Assembly: GCA_039720395.1 (NCBI GenBank)
Contig: CM077823.1
Coordinates: 31,206,371 to 31,270,370, forward strand
Direction of reading: 5' to 3'
From: Liquidambar formosana
Lineage: Eukaryota > Streptophyta > Magnoliopsida > Saxifragales > Altingiaceae
Length of the DNA: 64,000 bases
Shown here: positions 46,326-58,642 of the stretch, one piece after another
How positions within the stretch are numbered: the first letter of the stretch is position 1
Layout: each line of letters opens with the position of its first letter
Made by a program: the position numbers and the translations under genes
The notes under the pieces: generated by a model
Databases searched by the model: none
Seen by the model: the letters and a program-made list of their open reading frames with translations, nothing else
Told to the model about the DNA's origin: nothing

Positions 46326-48137
46326 TGTGAGCACCATGCACGTGAAAATAATACTACCACGATGGTTCGAAAGTACTCAACTAGCCTCGAAAGACTAATC
46401 ACGGAGAGGAGTTGCCACCCAATTACTATTTGGGAACAATGAAACTTAGTAGGGTCCAGCTCGTCACAACCAGAGATTTGGATTTGGAGTTAGGGTACAT
46501 CATTGGGAAGGTGTTAGGCACCCTGATGATGCCTAGTCGAAACCGGCCCCTACACATAACTATTAGCCATAATTAAATTTTCATTCAATCAAAATCAACC
46601 CTAAAACATGCAACAATTTATATTATACGAAAATGAATGAGACATGCAGAGTGAACAGTTAGAAATTGCATAAATATAACTGAAAAACAGGGGACAAGCA
46701 TTTTGCCTGCAATTAGCATAATGCATACGCATCTATGCCAGTTGCGTATGCACCTTTCATTCAGATACCTGCACTTCTATTAGTCCCGCTGCAGTAACTC
46801 ATATGCATTCTAGACAATAATAATTAAGAAGTAAAAATCCCTAAATATTATTATACAGAAAACCCTAGAGAGAAGAAAATTGTCTGCCTTCATTGGGTGC
46901 GTACGCGCACATGGGTCGGTGCACACGCAACCCGTAGGCATATCTAAAAATCCAGAAAACAGAGAACAACACGAACTAACCCTAGAACTAAATATCTAGA
47001 ATATTACAAACAAATAGCATCACTACGAAATCAGAAGAAGAAATATTCGCCCATCATATCAATATTAATATTATTAATTGATATCAACGATAATAAGCAG
47101 GTAGTCGGTCCTATTCAGATTTAACCTACTCTACTATCATGGCATGATATACAATGATTATGTAACTTATTCATCCTAAGCATGCATTCTAACATCATAT
47201 TTCACCCATAATCATGCATAATGAGATCAAATAAACAAAAGAGAAAAAGAGAAAGAAAAGTGATTTTCGTCACTTTGCAATAGCAGAAACTTCAATCGCA
47301 TTTTTGGGTATGAAAACGTTGGAATTGGACACGTCTCATGAAATACAAAGTTGTAGAGAATTGAATTATCTTTTTAAGAAGACCAATTTGGTCCAATTCT
47401 AACTTCGGAAGTCAAAAGTTATGATTAAAATACGATCGCTGATTTTAGAAACTACTGCTGAATTATGACGAATTTCACTTTCTAACAACCCTACTCTTCT
47501 AAATCATGCATAATAAATAAATAACACAGATCAACCAGTATGTATGTGATTATACCAATATTACTTCAATCATGTATAATCACAACCTATGAAACTAAAT
47601 AGAAATCGATAGAGAATTACCCTCAGGTTTACACACCTTTGAATCTACTTAGTTCCTCTTTGCAAGCCTCTAAAATGACAGCATGAATCCTCAGTTTAGG
47701 GTTTTTGGGTGAAGTGTATGGTGGCTCCTTGGATTAGGGTTCTGGTCCTCCTTTCAAAATTGTAATGGTGTATATATAGGGATCCTTAGGGTTTTGGGAG
47801 TCCTTCTCGAGTTGCTAACCGTAATCACATTCCAAATAGGATTCTTCCTTTCAATTAAGAGTCTTCGGGAGAAAGAAATACTAAATCCAGAGTTTTCATA
47901 AAAAGGGAGGGTGCGTATATATCCCAAATGGTTGCGTATGCATGAACGCGTCCACACCCATTACAGGTGCGTTCGCAGCAGGGTTGAATGAAAAATGGCT
48001 ACAAATTTAGGATTATTGCTGTGACTTCATTGGTGTTTGGGATCACTTTGCATTTGTTAAGACGAATAATAAACGTCATCATTGGGATTAAAAAGGTAAT
48101 TTAGAATTAATAGGTGGTACAAAGTGGGATGTCTACA
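46326..48137 (-). repeat. 3' LTR, 1,812 bp
   Basis: The plus-strand ends are TGTGAGCAC and GATGTCTACA. Its first approximately 1,570 bp align to 54227-55806 with scattered substitutions and small indels. Confidence 0.85.
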
Positions 48138-48156
48138 GTTGCTCCTTCTTTCGATG
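48138..48156 (-). promoter_or_regulatory. Polypurine tract beside the 3' LTR
   Basis: In element orientation, CGAAAGAAGGAGCAAC directly precedes the TGTAGACATCCC start of the 3' LTR. Such tracts prime plus-strand DNA synthesis. Confidence 0.6.
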
Positions 48157-48389
48157 TTACTAACTCGACAAGTTACATCGGAAGACTTAATAGACGACAC
48201 CAGTTTGACCGCCTTATGATTCTAAATCAAGGTTTTTGAAAATATCATTTGTTTGGGTCAAATTAGGAATCACCTAATTTACCTACGTACTCCTTGCGGA
48301 GATTCAGACCCATCATAGTTCGAAAGTAACGTGACTTCATCTGGGCATTAATGAAGATAAATAAGAAGAATTACTTCAGTTTTGAGAAA

Positions 48390-48945
48390 TATTGACCTTG
48401 ATGAAGGCCACGAATGTGAAACCGAGCCTTAGAGAGAGGGTGACCTTGAAGAAGAGCCACAGACATATGAGAATGGCCTTACATGAGAGGGCTGACCTTG
48501 AAGAAGGCCTACGAACAATAAGAATGGGCCTATGGCAAGGGCTGACCTTAAAGAAGGCCCACGAACAATGAGAATGGCCCTATGGCAAGGGCTAACCTTA
48601 AAGAAGGCCCACAAACATTGAGAATAAGCCCTATGGTGAGGGCGGACCTTAAAGAAGGCCTACGAACGATAAGAATGGGCTCTATGGCGAGGGTAGACCT
48701 TAAAGAAGGCCTACGAATGATAAGAATGGGCCCTATGGCAAGGACAGACCTTAAAAAAGGCCAGAAACTGTATCGAACAATAACTGGGCACTCATACTCG
48801 TCAAGAGAGTTCATCTCTATCCGGAATCGAAATTGGGTACTCGAACCCAAAGGGGATCGAATCAAGGTACTCAGACCCAAAAAGAATCGAATTAGGGTAC
48901 TCAGACCTAAAGAGAATCAAGTCAAGGTATTTAGACCCAAACGAG
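48390..48945. repeat. Tandem minisatellites in the retroelement 3' region
   Basis: About seven units of 52-56 bp (CCTTAAAGAAGGCC...AACGATAAGAATGGGC) run from 48390 to 48770. About four units of roughly 32 bp (GGTACTCAGACCCAAA...ATCGAAT) follow at 48835-48945. Unit sequence varies and there are no spacers, so it is not a CRISPR array. Confidence 0.8.
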
Positions 48946-51213
48946 GGTGGACCTTAACAAAGGCCAATGACATATCGAACTCTAACGAGAGTGGAATCAA
49001 ACATTTCTGACCAATCAAATATACTCAACAAATCACCAAAAGAATTCATATCTGAAAAAGACGCTTTAGAGACCATTCTAATCCCTAAAGAAAGATGCCC
49101 CTAGGGCAAATCAAGAAAAGATTTCCCTCAAGGAATCTACCTTCAAAGCAAGAAGGGTACCACTCAAAAGTTCGAATTCAAAAGCAACACTCAACATGCA
49201 TGCATAGACTATTCGGAGCCGATTCCTTGCCTACATGGTCTAATCAAAATCGGGGCCTTGGTGGGATCACTATTGATTTTTCTTTCTTTCAATGATCGCC
49301 TTTGAACAAGGTTACTAATTTGATTAGGATATGTACTCATTTGTTTCTTTGGCATCATCTTCATCTTCAACACATTTCCTAAAACTTGTTTGAGACTACT
49401 GAATGGAGTTGTTGCTTCTTTCCCAAAGTTAGAGATCCATTCCCTAGAGTGATAATGGCACTGTAATTGAATTCGCTTCTGAGAAGTCATGAGAATGTGA
49501 ACATATGAAGCCCAAAACAAACACTTATTTCAAATGAAGCACAAGACACCAAACCTTCATACTACTTCCGCAAGTACGCACATAGATGACATGCGCACAA
49601 CCGCCCATTGTTTAGCCCTTTGGGATTATACTCCGGGTAAATTGCCGATGATGCAAAGAGGCAAATGAGGACGAAGAAGAGAAAACCAAGAACGAGGATG
49701 TAGACAAGAGACTCAAGCAAGACCAATTAGGAAAAAAAAGACATCAAAATGATGATTTTGATAGCCCTCGAGTATCTAATTGAGCGTGCCCCTCGATTCA
49801 AAAGTTGGAGCGTATATTATTTTCTTCCCGTCTGGTTATGATATTTGTAGGCTTCATTCCTTCACTCATTTTCTTTTCTTTTTCTTTTTTTTTCTTCTTT
49901 TTTCTTTTCATACCCTAACTTTTGCCTAAGCTGTCCTTTCGAGTTTTCAACCTAGTAGGCTATCTTTTCCCAACTTGTCCTTCTCATACACACGATGGAG
50001 TGCTATGACCGTATCTTTTCAAACACATTAGTTATCTCCTTCGCTTATGCTCCTTGTGTAGACTCCAAATGATGTGAATGCATTTCCTCTACTCGTGCCC
50101 TTTGTGTGGACTCCAAATGACGTGAATGAACCTTTGCACAAACTCCAAATGATGTGGCTGCACTTTTGCATAAACTCCAAGTGATGTGGCTGCACCTTGT
50201 AGGTTGCCTATGTACCCAAGAGGGATCAAGCCAAGCGAAGTTCATCAAATTCGAACAACTTTGATCAATTAGAGAGGACTTTCATTTGGACTATAATGTA
50301 GGCTCAAGGTTCTTGGCTCATGAAAGGAAAGATATTAAAGGCTCAAAATTAATCTCAATGGATTCTTAATTGTTAAGGATTACTTATCCACTCTCTAAAT
50401 TTTCTTTTTTTTTTCTTTTTTCTTTTCTTCAAATATCATCTTTTAATTCTTCCACTTTTCTTTTCTTTTCTCCCTCTTTCTTTCCTTTTTTTTTCATTTA
50501 CATTGCCCCTTTGCTTCAAACAAATCTCTTTCCAAAATATGCCCCTAGTGTAGGGGGTAATCCTTGACAAGGGTGTCAGAAAGAAAACTTATTAAGACTC
50601 AAAGGGGTTAGCAAAGGATTTTTCTTTATATATTTTTTCGAGAACGGTAGCAGAAATGATGACCTCTCTTTATCTTGATCTCCATTGTTCAAAATTTGAG
50701 TATGAGAATAATAAATGTGCAAACTTCCAAGTTTATTCCCTGCGTTTCTTGATAAGTCCATTAGAGTTGTAAGATCATTCTGGTGTAAACCAATTGATAT
50801 CTCTTTAAAATCTTCATTAATGTTTGAGTTGATTAAGATAGCTTCAATTTTAATGGATTTCACTTTCCCTTCTTGATCCCCATTAATTATTTTTTCTAGA
50901 TTAAAGGAATTTTGCCTTCAAAGATTTCATTATTAGGAGACACACCAAAATAAGCAAATTTAGATTTTATTCCATTATCAATACAAAGGACCACATTAAA
51001 AGGGTTTCAATGACTTTATCGGACTTGACTAACTCAAAAGGCAATGCAGAACTCGATAGACTTGAAAGAAAGTTTAGAACTTGACAAACTCAAAAGCAAA
51101 CTCAAGACTCAATAGACTAAAAAATGGACTCAGAAATAGACTTTAGAGTAAACTCAACAATGGATTCGACTCGAGTATCTTAGCTTCTCATCTTATAGCC
51201 TCGATGCCTATAT
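48946..51213. other. Retroelement interior without pol
   Basis: Where pol should lie I see only noncoding DNA with CT-rich tracts (49871-49910, 50401-50500) and a tandem array at about 50048-50200 (CTCCAAATGATGTGG words). No RT, RNase H or integrase motif was found. Confidence 0.5.
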
Positions 51214-52660
51214 TTAATACCCCGTATTCTCTGGTCGTGGTAACCTAACACTATCAATCATGTCTTGAATCTCATGCCTCAGCCTTGTGCAGTTGTCTAT
51301 CCTATAACCAATGCTCTGATGGAAGTTACAATATTCATTCTGTCTCCAATAGGATGGAATTGGATTGGGTAATGGCCAGGGCTCTAAAGCTTTCAGGCAA
51401 CCCTTTCGAGACAAGTTATCGAATGCTTTAGACAAAGGGATTCCAAGGTTATTAAACTATCTGGGTTGTTGTGCCCCTTGGTTGATGGCTCCTACGGTGG
51501 CCTGTGCAGTTCCAATGCCCTGTGCCATTACTACTTGATTCGAATACTTTCCTATTCGCAGGTTTACCCTTTAGTTGGCCTTGATGGATCGCATCTTCTA
51601 TCCTAGTTCCGCATTGGTACAATTGCTGGAAGTTCATGACAGACGAATTCAACATTTTATCAAAGTAAACAGGTGTTAAGTTCTTCAAAACCATGTTAAC
51701 TTGATCTATCTCGGCTAGCCTAGTTCACCATTTTCACTGCTTTTTGCCCTTCAACGACCAAGGAAATTTGAGAAGCTCTCGTCTGGTTTCTATCTTGTCA
51801 TCTCCAAATCCTTTAGAGTTACATCCCGTATGGTATTGTAATTGTATTTATTGGTGAACTCTTGGGCCAAAGTTTCCCAAGATCTAGTTACTTCCTCCTC
51901 AAGCCCATAGTACTATTTGGAAGCATCTCCAGATGGTGACAAAGGAAAGGCGCAGTGGGCTTGTTCCAAAGTCAAACCCCTCATTCTAGTGATGCTAAAC
52001 TATTGGCAAAGATATTGCTTAGGGTCGCCTAGTTCCCTCAAACTTCTCATAGTCCACTATCTTGAACTTATGGGGCAATTGAATCTTGGCTTCAAAGTTA
52101 TGCCAGTCATGGAAAACATGTAGTCATCCTCCCTTGGGATTTACGCCAGGCGATCTTCATTTAATTAATCTGATCTTTCATCTCCTTCATCTCCGTTTCT
52201 AGCTTATTCATTCTTGGATCATTTCCCTTGCCCTTGTTTTTGGCATTCTTCTTGGCCATATAATCTACATAGTCTTCATCGTCCCACATATTCTCATTTT
52301 CCCCCTACTCTAATAGCGCCACCTTTTCTCTCCGATCTTCTCCCCTTCTACTTCTCCTCCGGTTCGCTCCGATCCTTCATGCCCTTTATTTTTCCTTCCC
52401 GTTTCTAAAGTGGCTAGTCTCTGTACTAGTCCGGTCATCTAATTTCTCATCTCAGCCCTTTCTTCTTGCATCTCAGCCCTTTCTCGCTGCATTTCAGCCT
52501 TGTCATGTTGCATCATGGCCATGAGATCAGCGAGAGTTGGTTTTGCCATTTGTTCTGGTTCTGTTTTCCTCAAACGGTTTGATGTAGGTAAGCGGGTCCA
52601 AACACAACCCGACACACTAGCATAAAATCGTGATCTCCTAATCTTGTCTGAGATTACCAA
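51214..52660 (-). pseudogene. Retroelement gag relic
   Basis: The reverse strand encodes an N-terminal segment with Met/Glu/Arg repeats (AEMQRERAEMQEERAE), fragments of a retroviral-type gag such as RNQTRASQISLVVEGQKAVKMVN and FQQLYQCGTRIEDAI, and near the end NEYCNFHQSIGYRIDNCTRL, a degenerate zinc-knuckle-like region. Multiple stops and shifts break it. Confidence 0.75.
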
Positions 52661-52908
52661 ATGAAACGATTAAGTCCATGTCCCTCTTTTGTTTCCAAAT
52701 AAAACCCTATTCCATTTCAAGATTACCCAATTCCTTCTTATTACAACTTAGGGCCTCGTCATGTCTACTAGATTTTTAAAGTACCCAAGGTGTGACTAAG
52801 TGCTCACAAAGTCAATCATTTTTCAAGTTCAAGCCCATTACAAATGCTCTCGTCTCACTAGTATTTTGGATTCAAGCCCATTATTCTTTCTTTCTTTCTT
52901 TCTTCTTC

Positions 52909-52940
<32 letters not shown>

Positions 52941-52941
<1 letters not shown>

Positions 52942-53183
52942 GGCAAACTACATATTAATGCCACTTTAGTACACTAACTATGCATTTGTGTTTCAATGTG
53001 GGAAAACACAAGATGAACATTTAGTTCCTAACAGAGAAACTTACGTGCGCTCACATGGTGGCTAACTAGCGCTAACGTAGCATTCCCGGTGGCCATCTGA
53101 CCCATTTTTCCTCCATTTTCAACCTACAAGAGATGACCCCAATGCCATTTATACAATCTTTTGAGAATGAAAATTGGGGGGGG

Positions 53184-53220
<37 letters not shown>

Positions 53221-53435
53221 GGTCAAATAACCATCGAGGATGCCATATTAACGCCAATTGGCCACCACGTGAGCGCACGTGGGCTTCTCCATTAGGGAAC
53301 CAAACAGTCCGTCCTGTGTTTTCCCACATTGAAACACAAATGCATAGTTAGTGCACTAAATTGTACAAATTACAAATTTGTACACTACATTTAAATTTGA
53401 GGTAAAGTTAATAGCACTAATATGTAGTTTGCCCC
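52941..53435. mobile_element. MULE-type MITE inside the retroelement
   Basis: The left end GGGCAAACTACATATTAATG and the reverse of the right end (GGGGCAAACTACATATTAGTG) match, and long inverted arms share TTTCAATGTGGGAAAACAC and ATGCATAGTTAGTG-type words. Both flanks are poly-T, so the target duplication is unreadable. A GA tract (53185-53217) lies near the centre. Confidence 0.75.
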
Positions 53436-54207
53436 TTTTTTTTGGGAGGGGGGGCTTGGATCCAATTACAAAGATAATCAATCCTAGCTCTCATTCGGGC
53501 TTCGAGTTTCGAAACACAATTGACTTTGGAATTCCTATTTTAATTTGGGTTTGATTTCTTTCATTAAATTGGTCTAATCCTAATGCCTACTAGGTCCATG
53601 TAGTCCATTAACCTTTTTCAAGTTGAGCCCATAACGCACACACCAAACCTCTCTTTAGATCAAAGGCCCATTCTTCTTTATTATTCTTCTTTTCTTTTCT
53701 TTTTTATTTATTTTATTTATTTATTTATTTATTTTATAATTCATATACATATGGGCCTAAGTCTGATAACAATTACACATATCTCTCCTCAATTGAGCTC
53801 AACTTGAAATGGCTAATAAATAACATGGGCCTCGCCCCATGCCCTCAATAAATGTCTAACATGGATGCAAAATGACATACATTCAAACAGGGCTATGCAA
53901 AGGTCTCGAGGGTAATTAACTGTGGTCGATTCATTAGGGTTTCTTCTCCTTCAAGGGTCACCTAAACTAGGGTGCTCGAAGAACGGCCCGTAACCTACTC
54001 ACTAGCTTATCACAGGCTAGTGGCACAGGCTGTGGGTTGATGATACCAACTTAAGTAGCCCATAGGTGCGAGTGGAGCTCGGGTCTCTCATTAGACTGTC
54101 ATCGAGGGTAAATAAGGTCCTTGTGCACGTGTGTGTAATTTGGTTTCATTTAATCAAATTTTCAAATTAATTAAGGCCAATAGTTACTACAGGAGTCTAG
54201 TTCTCTA

Positions 54208-54226
54208 TTCCCAGCGAAGTCACCAC
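54208..54226 (-). promoter_or_regulatory. Primer-binding site
   Basis: In element orientation, TGGTGACTTCGCTGGG starts one base after the 5' LTR end (GTGCTCACA). tRNA 3' ends finish in CCA, so a TGG start here is typical. The tRNA species was not determined. Confidence 0.55.
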
Positions 54227-55806
54227 TGTGAGCACTACGCCCTGAAAATAATACCACCACTGATGGTTCAAGAGTATGTAACTAGCCTCGAAAGACTAAT
54301 CACAGGAGAGGAGTCGCCACCCAATTACTATTTGGGAACAATGAACCCTAGCAGGGTCCAACTTGTCATAACTAAAGATTTGGGTTCGAAGCTAGGGTAC
54401 ATTCATTGAGAAGGTGTTAGGCACTCAACAATGGCCCGATCGAAACTGGCCCCCACACATAACTATTGGCCATAATTAAATTGTCATTCAATCAAAATCA
54501 ACCCTAAAATATGCAACAATTTATATCATACGAAAATGAATGAGACATGCAAAGTGGACAGTTAGAAATTGCATAAACAAAACTGAAAAATAGGAGGACA
54601 AGCATTCTGCCTGCAATTAGCATAGTGCGTACGCATCTATGCCAGTTGCGTATGCACCTTTCATTCAGATACCTGCACTTTGTTAGTCTCGCTGCAGTAA
54701 CTCACATGTATTTTAGATAATAATAATTAAGAAGTAAAAATCCCTAAATATTATTATGTAGAAAACCCTAGAGAGAAGAAAACTGTCTGCTTTCATTGGG
54801 TGCGTACGCACACATGGGTGGTGCGCACGCAACCTGTAGGCATATCCAAAAATCTAGAAAAGAGAGAACAACACGAACTAACCCTAGAACTAAATATCTA
54901 GAATACTACAAACAAGTAGCATTACTATGAAATCAAAAGAAGAAATATTCGCCCATCATATCAATATTAATATCATTAATTGATATCAACGATGATAAGC
55001 GAGCGGTCGATCCTATTCAGATTTAACTTACTCCACTATCATGGTATGATATACTATGATTATACAACTTATTCATCCTTAGCATACGTTCTAACATCAT
55101 ATTTCACCCATAATCATGCATAATGAGACCAAATAAACAAAAGAGAAAAAGAGAAAGCAAAGTGATTTTCGTCACTTTGCAATAGTAGAAACCTCAATTG
55201 CAGTTTTTGGGTATGAAAATGTTGGAATTAGGACAAATATTGTGAACGACAAAGTTGTAGAGAATTGAATTATCTTTCTAAGAAGACCAATTTCGTCAAT
55301 TCTGACTTCGGAGTCAAAAGTTATGATTAAAATACGATCGCTGATTTTAGAAACTACTGCTGAATTATGACAAATTTCACTCTCTAACAACCCTACTCTT
55401 CTAAATCATGCATAATAAATAAATAACACTCATCAACTAATATGTATGTGATTATACCAATATTACTTCAATCATGCATAACCACAACCTATGAAACTGA
55501 ATAGAAATCGATAGAGAATTACCCTCAGGTTTACACTGCCTTTGAATCTACTTAGTTCCTCTTTGCAAGTCTCTAAAATCACAGCATGAATCCTCAGTTT
55601 AGGGTTTTTGGGTGAAGTGTATAGTGGCTCCTTAGATTAGGGTTCTGGTCCTCCTTTCAGAATTATAATGGTGTATATATAGGGATCCTTAAGGTTTTGG
55701 AAGTCCTTCCCGAGTTGCTAACCGCAATCACATTCCAAATAGGATTCTTCCTTTCAATTAAGAGTCCTGGGGAGAAAGAAATACTAAATTCGGAGTTTCC
55801 ATAAAC
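54227..55806 (-). repeat. 5' LTR, truncated
   Basis: This matches the 3' LTR up to the word CATAAA near 55806 and then switches abruptly to LINE sequence. About 230 bp of its outer end is missing and does not reappear beyond the LINE. Confidence 0.85.
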
Positions 55807-57625
55807 GAGAAGCCTCTTGACAACTACTTTTGATGAATCTTAGGTGCTTGCCAAATGATTCTAATAAATTGCAAAGCTTTTCGAGGTCTACCATAAACAA
55901 TCAAAGCATGCAAAGTACACAGATCTTGTAAGGAATTAAACATGCATCCCTTACCTACAAGAGAAGCCTCTTGACAAGTACTTTTGATGAATCTTAGTGA
56001 AGCCTAGAGATTTAGGGTTATATGATTAAATCTGACCTCATTACGCACTGTCCAAATAACCCAACAAGCAGCACTCATAGCAGCCATCCATAATTCAGAA
56101 ATTTGTGGACTAAATGATGATTGAAACAAAGCAAATCCTTCACTGATTGAACATTAGAAAAGGGGCAGCGAAAGACAATACAAAGCCAAGACCAAATCGA
56201 ATTAGCAAATTCACAATCCCAAAACAAGTGAGAAATCGTTTCAGCATTAGATAGGAGATTTGCAAAGAGAACAATATGAAACTATGATCATACCACGAGA
56301 AATTAGCTTATCATCAATAGGAAGTGCATCATTAAATAAGCTCCATAGCAACAATGAGCGACGGGGAGCACTGGTAGGATACCAGATTGCCTTACCCCAA
56401 AATACAGTTGGACGGTGATCATGAAGGTGAGCATCAGTTGAATGAAGCCCAACTAAACTTGATGATGAACCAGTCCATATAAACTGGTCCTCGTCATTAT
56501 CGATAGAAATAGGAACACCCTAAATTCTATTGGAGAGCTCTGGATAAGTTAACATAAAATTAGAAGGAAATGCCCAAGAGTCATTGCATATGAAAGAAGA
56601 CATAGATGTAGTTAGATGATGAAGCAAAGCTTGATCAATATTCAATTCATCACATAGTGGTTGCCCAAGTCAATTATCTTTCCAAAAGTTCACACTCTCA
56701 CCTTTACCAATTGACCATTGAGATGAAGCAATAACAAAGGAAGCATTTTCTTAATGCCAATCCAAATTGAAGAGCTTGTATGATAAGAAATAATATTATG
56801 ATGAGCACAAAGAAAATGGTGACGAAGAAATTGAGCACCCTGAGATGGGTGCGCATGAAATAAAAGTTCAAGCCAACTTCAACATTAAAGCATGATTAAG
56901 AGTCTTCAAATCACGCACACCAATCCCTCCTTCATCTTTCAAAGCACAAGTGCGAGACCAAGCAACAGTGATCAGTTTCCTCTGGTCAATATTACCAGAC
57001 CAAATGAAATTACGAATCCAAGTTTGAAGTTGACGAATAAGAGAAGATGGCCAAAGATAAATAAATGCTGAAACTATGGAGAAGCATACTATAACATAGT
57101 AACCAATTGGACTCGACTTGCCATGGACGAAAGAGATCCCTTCCACCCTGTAAGTTTGGCTTTAATGCGATCAGCAATATGTTGCAAATAAATACGGCGA
57201 GGCCAACCTTTAAATAATGGCACACCAAGATAGACAAATGGTAGCTTACCTTCTTTGAATCCCAATGAAGACAAAATAGCATCCTTCTTATGAGAGCAAC
57301 CTTAACCAAAAAATACAGTAGATTTTTCTTCACTAATTTGCTGCATGACCAAGCTAGAGGCTTCCTCATACATTTCTAAATACTGAAGGAGATTAGAAAA
57401 ATTATGCCGAGTCCCTTTACAAAAAATTAAGATATCATCTGCAAATAAAATATATATGAGTAGGTGCCATATATCCACGAGGAGAAGAAATAGGATTATT
57501 ATTATTATTATTATTATTATACAATATATACAAAGAGAACTGGGGCTAGGAGCAGTTTGACAACAATTTTTCCAAGTATGGCAACGGAACAATCCTATCT
57601 GGACAGGTTCCCCAATAAGATCCAT
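55807..57625 (-). pseudogene. L1-type LINE fragment (reverse transcriptase 3' part, zf-RVT)
   Basis: The reverse strand encodes LLIYILFADDILIFCKGT (the FADD catalytic box), LPFVYLGVPLFKGW, IKAKLTGWKGSLSS, LQTWIRNFIWSG, LITVAWSRTCALKDEGGIGV, and a zf-RVT-like HLFWDCEFANSIWSWL region. Frames shift repeatedly. The 5' part of the reverse transcriptase and all of ORF1 are missing. An ATT microsatellite lies at about 57497-57520. A 35-bp word (GAGAAGCCTCTTGACAA...) occurs twice, at 55807 and about 55970. Confidence 0.85.
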
Positions 57626-58605
57626 TACTCCAAAACTGGAGTTGACTCAATACAAGTGTAGTGGTATCCTCACCAGAGTGATATTAACAAACAAAAAAAA
57701 AAAAAAAAAAAAAAAGTACAAAAATTGGCCATGAAGGCTTAAGCAGTGACACAGAGAGAGAGACCAAATCACGATGGGTCCTCTTCTTCCCCCATCCTCG
57801 TCGGATCACGCTTCGCGCAAAGACGACGCCGTCCCCTACCCAACCCACCACCAATGTCGATGTAGACACCAGCACGGTGCTCCGCAAGAAGGCCACAGGT
57901 GTTCGACAGTGGCTCCTCCTCGACCATACGGGCCATGCCCGGGTGGTGGAGGCGGGGAAGTACGCGATCATGAGGCGGACGGGCTTGCCTGCGCGGGACC
58001 TACGGGTCTTGGAACCGTTCCTGTCATACCCGTCGAGAATTACGGGTCGGGAGAGGGCGATGGTGATCAATCTGGAGCACATCAAGGCCATCATCACCGC
58101 TCAAGAGGTGTTGCTTCTCAATTCGAAGGACCCTTCTGTCGTTCCTTTTGTTGAGGAGCTTCACCGCCGTACCTTGCGTTTTCAGCGCCCCACCAAAGCC
58201 CAGGTTCTACATACATACATACATACGTAGATAAGAATAGAGATGAAGATGTAGTTTTTGTTGGTTTTTTTTTTTTTTCAAAAGTAAAAAAGGGTAAGAG
58301 GTGACCAGTGTAGCCTCCTTGCCTAGGCGTGGCCACACATGCAACTTGCCCAAATTGTTTTCAAAATTTAAGATCACAAATGAGGTGGGCATTTTGGTAT
58401 TAGATAGATCTTTTTCAAATCATTATTCAAATTTAAATTTGTGAGTTATTATATTTTCATATTATTTGAAATGTTCAATTTGATAAATAAAAAAAAAAAT
58501 GTAAGATAAGTAGCATTTTTGGAACGGCATATTGTAAGTAGCATCTACCCACTATAACCTAATATATAATGAGAGGAGCCTAGACGGAATTGCGAAGTTG
58601 TTGTC

Positions 58606-58608
<3 letters not shown>

Positions 58609-58641
<33 letters not shown>

Positions 58642-58642
58642 C
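58609..58642. repeat. Poly-T tract at the truncated exon 2
   Basis: A T run of about 33 nt lies roughly 36 bp before the shortened exon 2 of MRS2 copy 2. It might be the tail of a minus-strand retroposon whose insertion removed the first half of the exon. Confidence 0.6.

Larger units (their letters stand above)
46326..55806 (-). mobile_element. gag-only LTR retrotransposon (Ty3-type), minus strand
   Basis: Two long direct repeats form the LTRs: 46326-48137 (the 3' LTR in element orientation) and 54227-55806 (the 5' LTR, truncated). In element orientation the LTR reads TGTAGACATCCC...GTGCTCACA. A primer-binding-like TGGTGACTTCGCTGGG lies just inside the 5' LTR, and a purine-rich tract just before the 3' LTR. 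The 6.1-kb interior holds only a gag relic. No protease, reverse transcriptase or integrase is seen. Tandem repeats in the 3' part and the binding-site style recall the Tat/Ogre lineage and gag-only (TR-GAG-like) elements; that lineage call is inference. Confidence 0.8.

Noticed and set aside
48390..48945. Regularly repeated units that might suggest a CRISPR array
   Set aside because: Units are 52-56 bp or about 32 bp, directly abutting, variable, and inside a plant retroelement, with no unique spacers and no cas genes.
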